Origin: Phyllostachys edulis
Taxonomy: Eukaryota; Streptophyta; Magnoliopsida; Poales; Poaceae
Assembly (NCBI GenBank): GCA_036346405.1
Contig: CM070563.1
Location: 18,705,022 to 18,769,021 of the forward strand
DNA: 64,000 nt
Reading direction: 5' to 3'
The notes beneath the pieces are model-generated. The model was not told the DNA's origin. It did no database searches and saw only the letters and a program-made list of their open reading frames with translations. The position numbers and the translations under genes were made by a program. Every line of letters starts with the position of its first letter. Positions within the stretch are counted from its first letter, which is position 1. Shown here piece by piece: positions 60,131 to 64,000 of the stretch.

Positions 60131-60599
60131 TTCTATACCTACATATTTTTTCTGTTTTTTGGCTAGCCTCAGGAAATGCTAGCCATGCCCTCTGAAAATA
60201 AGCAAGCAGAAAATAAATAAATCACAGATAAGTGAATTACAACTCAAAGTGATTTACAATTAAAAATCAATTACAAAAGAATGTTCATGTATTGTCGCTA
60301 CAGTTACAATTGAATTACAACTCAAAGTGAATTACAATTGAATGAATTACAATCAAATCAATTGTTTGAAGCGGTGTCGGCAGAGTGAAACTCTCCTTTC
60401 TTGTCAATGATCTCCATCGTGATGAAGGAGGAGAGTTGTCCTCGAACGTTCGAGACTTCGGCGAGATCGAATGCACTTGATTTGATTGTCATGCCCGGTT
60501 GCTAGGAGGAGTAAAGTAGTAAGCATATATATTTAAATTGATAATTAGGAAATAATTATTGTGAGATTGACAAACCTTTGGATCACTCGTCTTAGCACT

Positions 60600-61270
60600 C
60601 ATGATTTCCTGCATATGACGGCAAACGTAGAATGAACATAGGTGGTCTTGTAGTTGCTGGTGGCACTACAAAAATAGAATTACAAATACAGGTATAGTCA
60701 GTTCGAGAGGCATTATTACGAAGTGTGATATAGGATTACTGTGTTGTAGCAGGTACCAGAAATCACATCCTGTGTTGCAGTGTGGCGCTCGATTCGTTGT
60801 GTCTCCCTCCCCTGGCAACATAGGCGCTAAACGACCTACGTGATTCCGAAAGGTTATCCTCGGCCATTTCAAACGAAGGAATACTATAATAGAGTTATGT
60901 ATGGAGGAAATGAGTATACTTGTCGAGTATTTCTTGCACAAGGGTGAAGTCGTGGTTGTTATTGAGTAGGGAATCAAGGTATATTATCTTGTTCCACTTT
61001 GGTACAATGACTATAAGGATCTAGTGTCACCTACTCATGTATGTCGCTATAGTCATTAAACTTAAGTTCGTGTTGCGTATAAAGTACAAATGAAATTTGT
61101 ATAGCAAGTAGTGAAGCACTTACCTCTGGTTGTAGGGCACCAGTATGTAGACCTTGGTGTCCTGAGCAAGTAATCCCGTCGTTATGTAATTCTCGACGTA
61201 GGATGCGTCTTGGGTGATGCATTGCTCAGAGATCAAATGTGGGTTGAGGAAACCTACTGGTTCTCACGAT
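60600..61270 (-). pseudogene. CACTA-2 Ulp1-like protease domain
   Basis: Minus-strand counterpart of the CACTA-1 protease: the exon at 61270-61140 (ISEQCITQDAS-type, LLAQDTKVYILVPYNQR-type) and a downstream segment with the IPK/VPKWNKIIYLDS-like strand near 61010-60960. Frame breaks prevent a full domain. Confidence 0.68.
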
Positions 61271-61619
61271 CACCGGGCTTGTTGCATCATGTATCTATAC
61301 ATAAGCAATGAGTTATGATATTTATCAATATTACATGAATGTAGAACTTGATTGTACACACTTATAGTGTCCAGCATCGTAGAAGCGAGGCGTCGAGGGC
61401 GTCGAGGTTGAATAGTTCTAATAAGTCTTTGAAGCCCACGACGAAGAAGCCCGGCTAGTGGAGGAAATGCCTCTCAGTGTATCTGTTGGCAATTCCAGTA
61501 GACTGGTTTTTCCTCTACTCATTGGTCATCCGCATGTACCAGGCATGCAAACTCTCACAAGCCACTCCAAGGTGGGGTAATACTGTGTCGGGGACCAACA
61601 GCATTCCGAGGGAGAACTT

Positions 61620-62420
61620 CTAGGGCTTCACGGGCGCCTTAATATTCTTTAATTTCGATTTGGCCTTAGTGACTCGCCTGCTACACGTCTTCCCCAGAGA
61701 CGACTCAGCACGCTTTTCTTGTTCCTTCGGTATCGTCTCCACGGGAACCGATACAACGGCCTTCCGTCGCGGAGGTTGAGGTGGAGTCATCGAGGGTTCT
61801 ATTAGAGAGGCATGGTCATGTAGAGATCGCAACACTGTAGGGTCCAGGGCGATGTCCCTCTTGGGCCACTAGACAAAAGTGTGCACGACATCCCCTAGTG
61901 TTATAATGTCTTCATTCGGGGGCTTCTCCAGCAAGACGGCCATGCAAGTGTCATGTACTATGTCCACCTGGACCTTGGTGTAACCCTACGTCAGCTAGGT
62001 ACCGTGCAGCACTGTCCCTTCCTGGCATGGAAACGCCATCCTCTGCCTAGCCTCAATAGAAATGGACCCAACCAGCCTCACTTGGAGCTTGCAGGGTGTG
62101 GGCTCCTACAAAACAATACATAATTAGCTAAGGCATCCTACATGTCTATCTTTGGAGCATTCTAGAGATGTACATTACCTGGATATTGTTGATAGATAAT
62201 TGGACGTCACTATGTTCAAAAAGTGGCGTGGACGCGCAGCTACTCCGACGTTGAGGGGGACTGGCTCCCAAAATAGCGGGGGCGGCTTGCGACTAGTTGA
62301 GGACTTGATCCATTTGTTCCTGCAATGAGGTTATCTGTCCTTGAAATTCGGCACGAATCTCCTCTTTCAACTGTTCCTTACGCTCGGTCTTGGATCTCTT
62401 CCTACTCCTATATGCCTCGG
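61620..62420 (-). pseudogene. CACTA-2 second-ORF linker and DUF8039-like part
   Basis: Reading minus, 62420-62050 has a coiled, charged segment (KEEIRAEFQGQITSLQEQMD), a serine-rich stretch (SCASTPLFEH) and EPTPCKLQVRLVGSISIEAR. This is followed by GTVLHGT near 62000, the typical order in CACTA second ORFs. 61835-61620 encodes SMTPPQPPRRKAVVSVPVET, the same as CACTA-1. Confidence 0.75.
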
Positions 62421-62689
62421 AGTAGTGTGGAAATCCCTACCTCCAAGGTACGTAAGCCCCAAGGTCTCGTATGCGACCTAGGTGCTCCTTGTTTCGCAAG
62501 GCCATGGATAGTATATCCTTCTCCCTGACTGCTTCGAATGAGGCTTGGGAAGATTCGGTAGTCAATGTTTACTGCAAGAGGCCATAATGTTATTTTAGAC
62601 CCTATGAAGTTATGGACTTATTAACAACTAGTTAGTTCGACATATCTTACCAGACGTTGGGACATTTCCTCGTCTACCGGGTTTGTGAA

Positions 62690-63226
62690 AGAGATGGCGC
62701 CCGAAGACGTGGCTGATGACCTCACTCTTAACCTGTTTCGGGCGCGCTCATCTATGATCCCAGCAAATGGCGGGGAGGCCTCCCACCGAATTGCGTCCTC
62801 ATCCTCCCTCGTCCATTGCGTGATTTTACCCGCGTACCCAGCGGTGCTGAGTCTGTGGGGGTGAGTGTTTCGTGTCTAGATAGCCTTATGCACCGCACTT
62901 TGCTCCTGAAATTTGGACGTCGTCTTCATCCGTACAAAGGCATCCCATGTATCCCACGACACGAATTGATACTTCGTGATGGGCGTCCGATCCTTTTTCA
63001 CGTACTCTGTGACAAACGTGCTCTTGAAGGTCTTCCACGCTTTTCCCATCGTGAGCAACGCCTGCCGTCGCACGAGTCCTTGGACTTCTGTTGGGATCTC
63101 GAACGACCTTGAAATTTCAGCCCATAGCTGCCCTTTCTCTTCGTCCGTCAGAGACTTCCAGCTTGGTGTGGTGATAGGGACCCGTTCCCTTCCAACTATC
63201 TCGTAGGTGGTCCGGAATGTTGCCAC
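62690..63226 (-). CDS. CACTA-2 Transposase_24-type domain
   Basis: The open minus frame 63226-62876 (116 codons) contains WKSLTDEEKGQLWAEISRSF, MGKAWKTFKSTFVTEYVKKD and YQFVSWDTWDAFVRMKTTSK. These are hallmarks of the plant Ptta/En/Spm transposase-associated domain (Transposase_24) in the second ORF of CACTA elements, thought to bind DNA at subterminal repeats. The upstream start is lost in a duplicated segment. Confidence 0.85.
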
Positions 63227-63655
63227 CTACTCATGTATGTCGCTATAGTGACTATAAGGAATATTCCTTGCAAAAGGGTGAATTTGTGGTTGTTGTTGAG
63301 TAGGGAATCAAGATATATTACCTTTTTCCACTTTGGTATAGTGACTATAAGGATCGAGTGCTACCTACTCATGTATGTCGCTATAGTCATTAAACCTAAG
63401 TTCGTGTTGCATATAAAGTACAAATGAAATTTGTATAGCAAGTAGTGAAGCACTTACCTCTGGTTGTAGGGCGTTAGTATGTAGTCCTTGGTGTCCTGAG
63501 CAAGCAATCCCGTCGTTATATAATTCTCAATGTAGGATGCGTCTTGGGTGATGCATTGCTTAGAGATCAAATGTGGGTCGAGCAAACCCACCGATTCTCG
63601 CGATCGTCGGGCTTGTTGCATCATGTATATGTACATAAGCAATGATGACGAGGAT
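63227..63655 (-). repeat. Partial duplication of the Ulp1 exon in CACTA-2
   Basis: This segment repeats 60960-61310. CTACTCATGTATGTCGCTAT occurs at about 61031, 63228 and 63366, and the exon at 63642-63454 matches that at 61270-61140. It lies upstream of the Transposase_24 domain, out of its normal order. Confidence 0.82.
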
Positions 63656-64000
63656 CAAAACCTCTATGTAATACTTTAATACATAATAAAAGACCATACG
63701 TCTTCATGGTCGTAACCCCTAAGGCTAACGACCTCACTGGTCGTGAGGATTCCAAAGGTTACATAATGGGTACCCTGGTCGGACAAGGTCCTGTGCCTAG
63801 TCTCCGACCAGGTAGCTGCTCGGAAAAGCTACGAACTGCTATCTGGATCCAATTCCAGGTATATTATTTACCGTGTGATGAATGGAACACGTGCTGTATA
63901 TTCCATACCATGCGACGTTACATAATCCTAAGACACTGACAACAACCATCGTGCGGTTGAGTGTCTCACAGTCATTTAACCGCAGAGCAGTTGATATTTA
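63656..64000. other. Unrelated sequence at the right edge
   Basis: Homology to CACTA-1/2 stops after CATAAGCAATGA; a new sequence starts TGACGAGGATC. It may be another element. Its far end is outside the window. Confidence 0.4.

Larger units (their letters stand above)
59649..64000 (-). mobile_element. CACTA-2: 3-prime portion of a CACTA element
   Basis: Begins CACTACTACAGAAAG at 59649, its 3-prime terminus on the minus strand. Subterminal repeats follow, then second-ORF coding sequence. The 5-prime part, with any TNP2 transposase, would lie beyond the right edge, or has been lost at the break near 63655. Protein order from the right: Ulp1 fragment, Transposase_24-type domain, coiled linker, DUF8039-like part, Ulp1 protease. 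Confidence 0.85.

Noticed and set aside
1..64000. tRNA, rRNA, CRISPR or prokaryotic operon features
   Set aside because: None seen. The TGGTATCAGAGC sites are retrotransposon primer sites, and the repeats are transposon ends rather than spacer arrays.

Overview
This window is plant nuclear DNA, almost certainly from a grass (Poaceae). The host genes have many short exons with GT-AG introns. The rest is dense with Ty1-copia retrotransposons primed by initiator tRNA-Met, Tourist, hAT and Mutator-type inverted-repeat elements, and CACTA transposons with Ulp1-protease genes. I cannot name the species; rice-like relatives are plausible. There are no bacterial features, CRISPR arrays or recognisable tRNA/rRNA genes.

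Three host loci are readable, all on the minus strand. (1) 293-27069 is an MT-A70-family METTL14 homologue (plant MTB, part of the N6-adenosine mRNA methyltransferase). Its six exons are separated by one 22.6-kb intron (950-23510). Its frame is broken several times in exon 1 and by a TAG at the end of exon 5, so as written it is a pseudogene. (2) 38328-46522 is an intact 183-codon ubiquitin-conjugating enzyme (UBC4/5/6, UBE2H type) in six exons, with a 7.0-kb intron 5. (3) 54560-56187 is a decayed RABH1 (Rab6) GTPase copy.

The MTB intron carries a four-level nest. Copia-1 (minus, 2168-19901, target duplication ATGAG) holds Copia-2 (plus, 3664-17440). Copia-2 holds a 3.27-kb solo LTR (3929-7196, TCTCT) and, inside its gag gene, the GC-rich Copia-3 (minus, 8257-13690). 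Further right, a tandemly duplicated repeat is split by a short non-autonomous LTR element (20518-22452). Between MTB and UBC lie a three-layer nest of Tourist-like MITEs (27127-28579), a fold-back element (29574-30168) and Copia-4 (30999-37511, CTTTA).

UBC intron 5 holds two copies of a 9-bp-duplicating MULE-like element with different interiors (39235-40010 and 43846-44520). It also holds an 8-bp-duplicating hAT-like element (40780-43527), into which a Pack-MULE (41695-43421) carrying a calcium-dependent protein kinase fragment has inserted. Upstream of UBC are a 500-bp hAT MITE, a 134-bp mini-MULE and a second short LTR element (48037-49745).

From 51.7 kb to the right edge, two CACTA copies lie in inverted orientation, their 3-prime ends facing each other. 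They flank the RABH1 pseudogene and a second solo LTR (57050-59236). CACTA-2 encodes a Transposase_24-type protein, a linker typical of CACTA second ORFs, and an Ulp1-like protease, with a partial internal duplication.

Caution: several elements, and MTB exon 1, carry many small frame-changing indels while the UBC coding exons are clean. Real decay and consensus error cannot be fully separated by reading alone.
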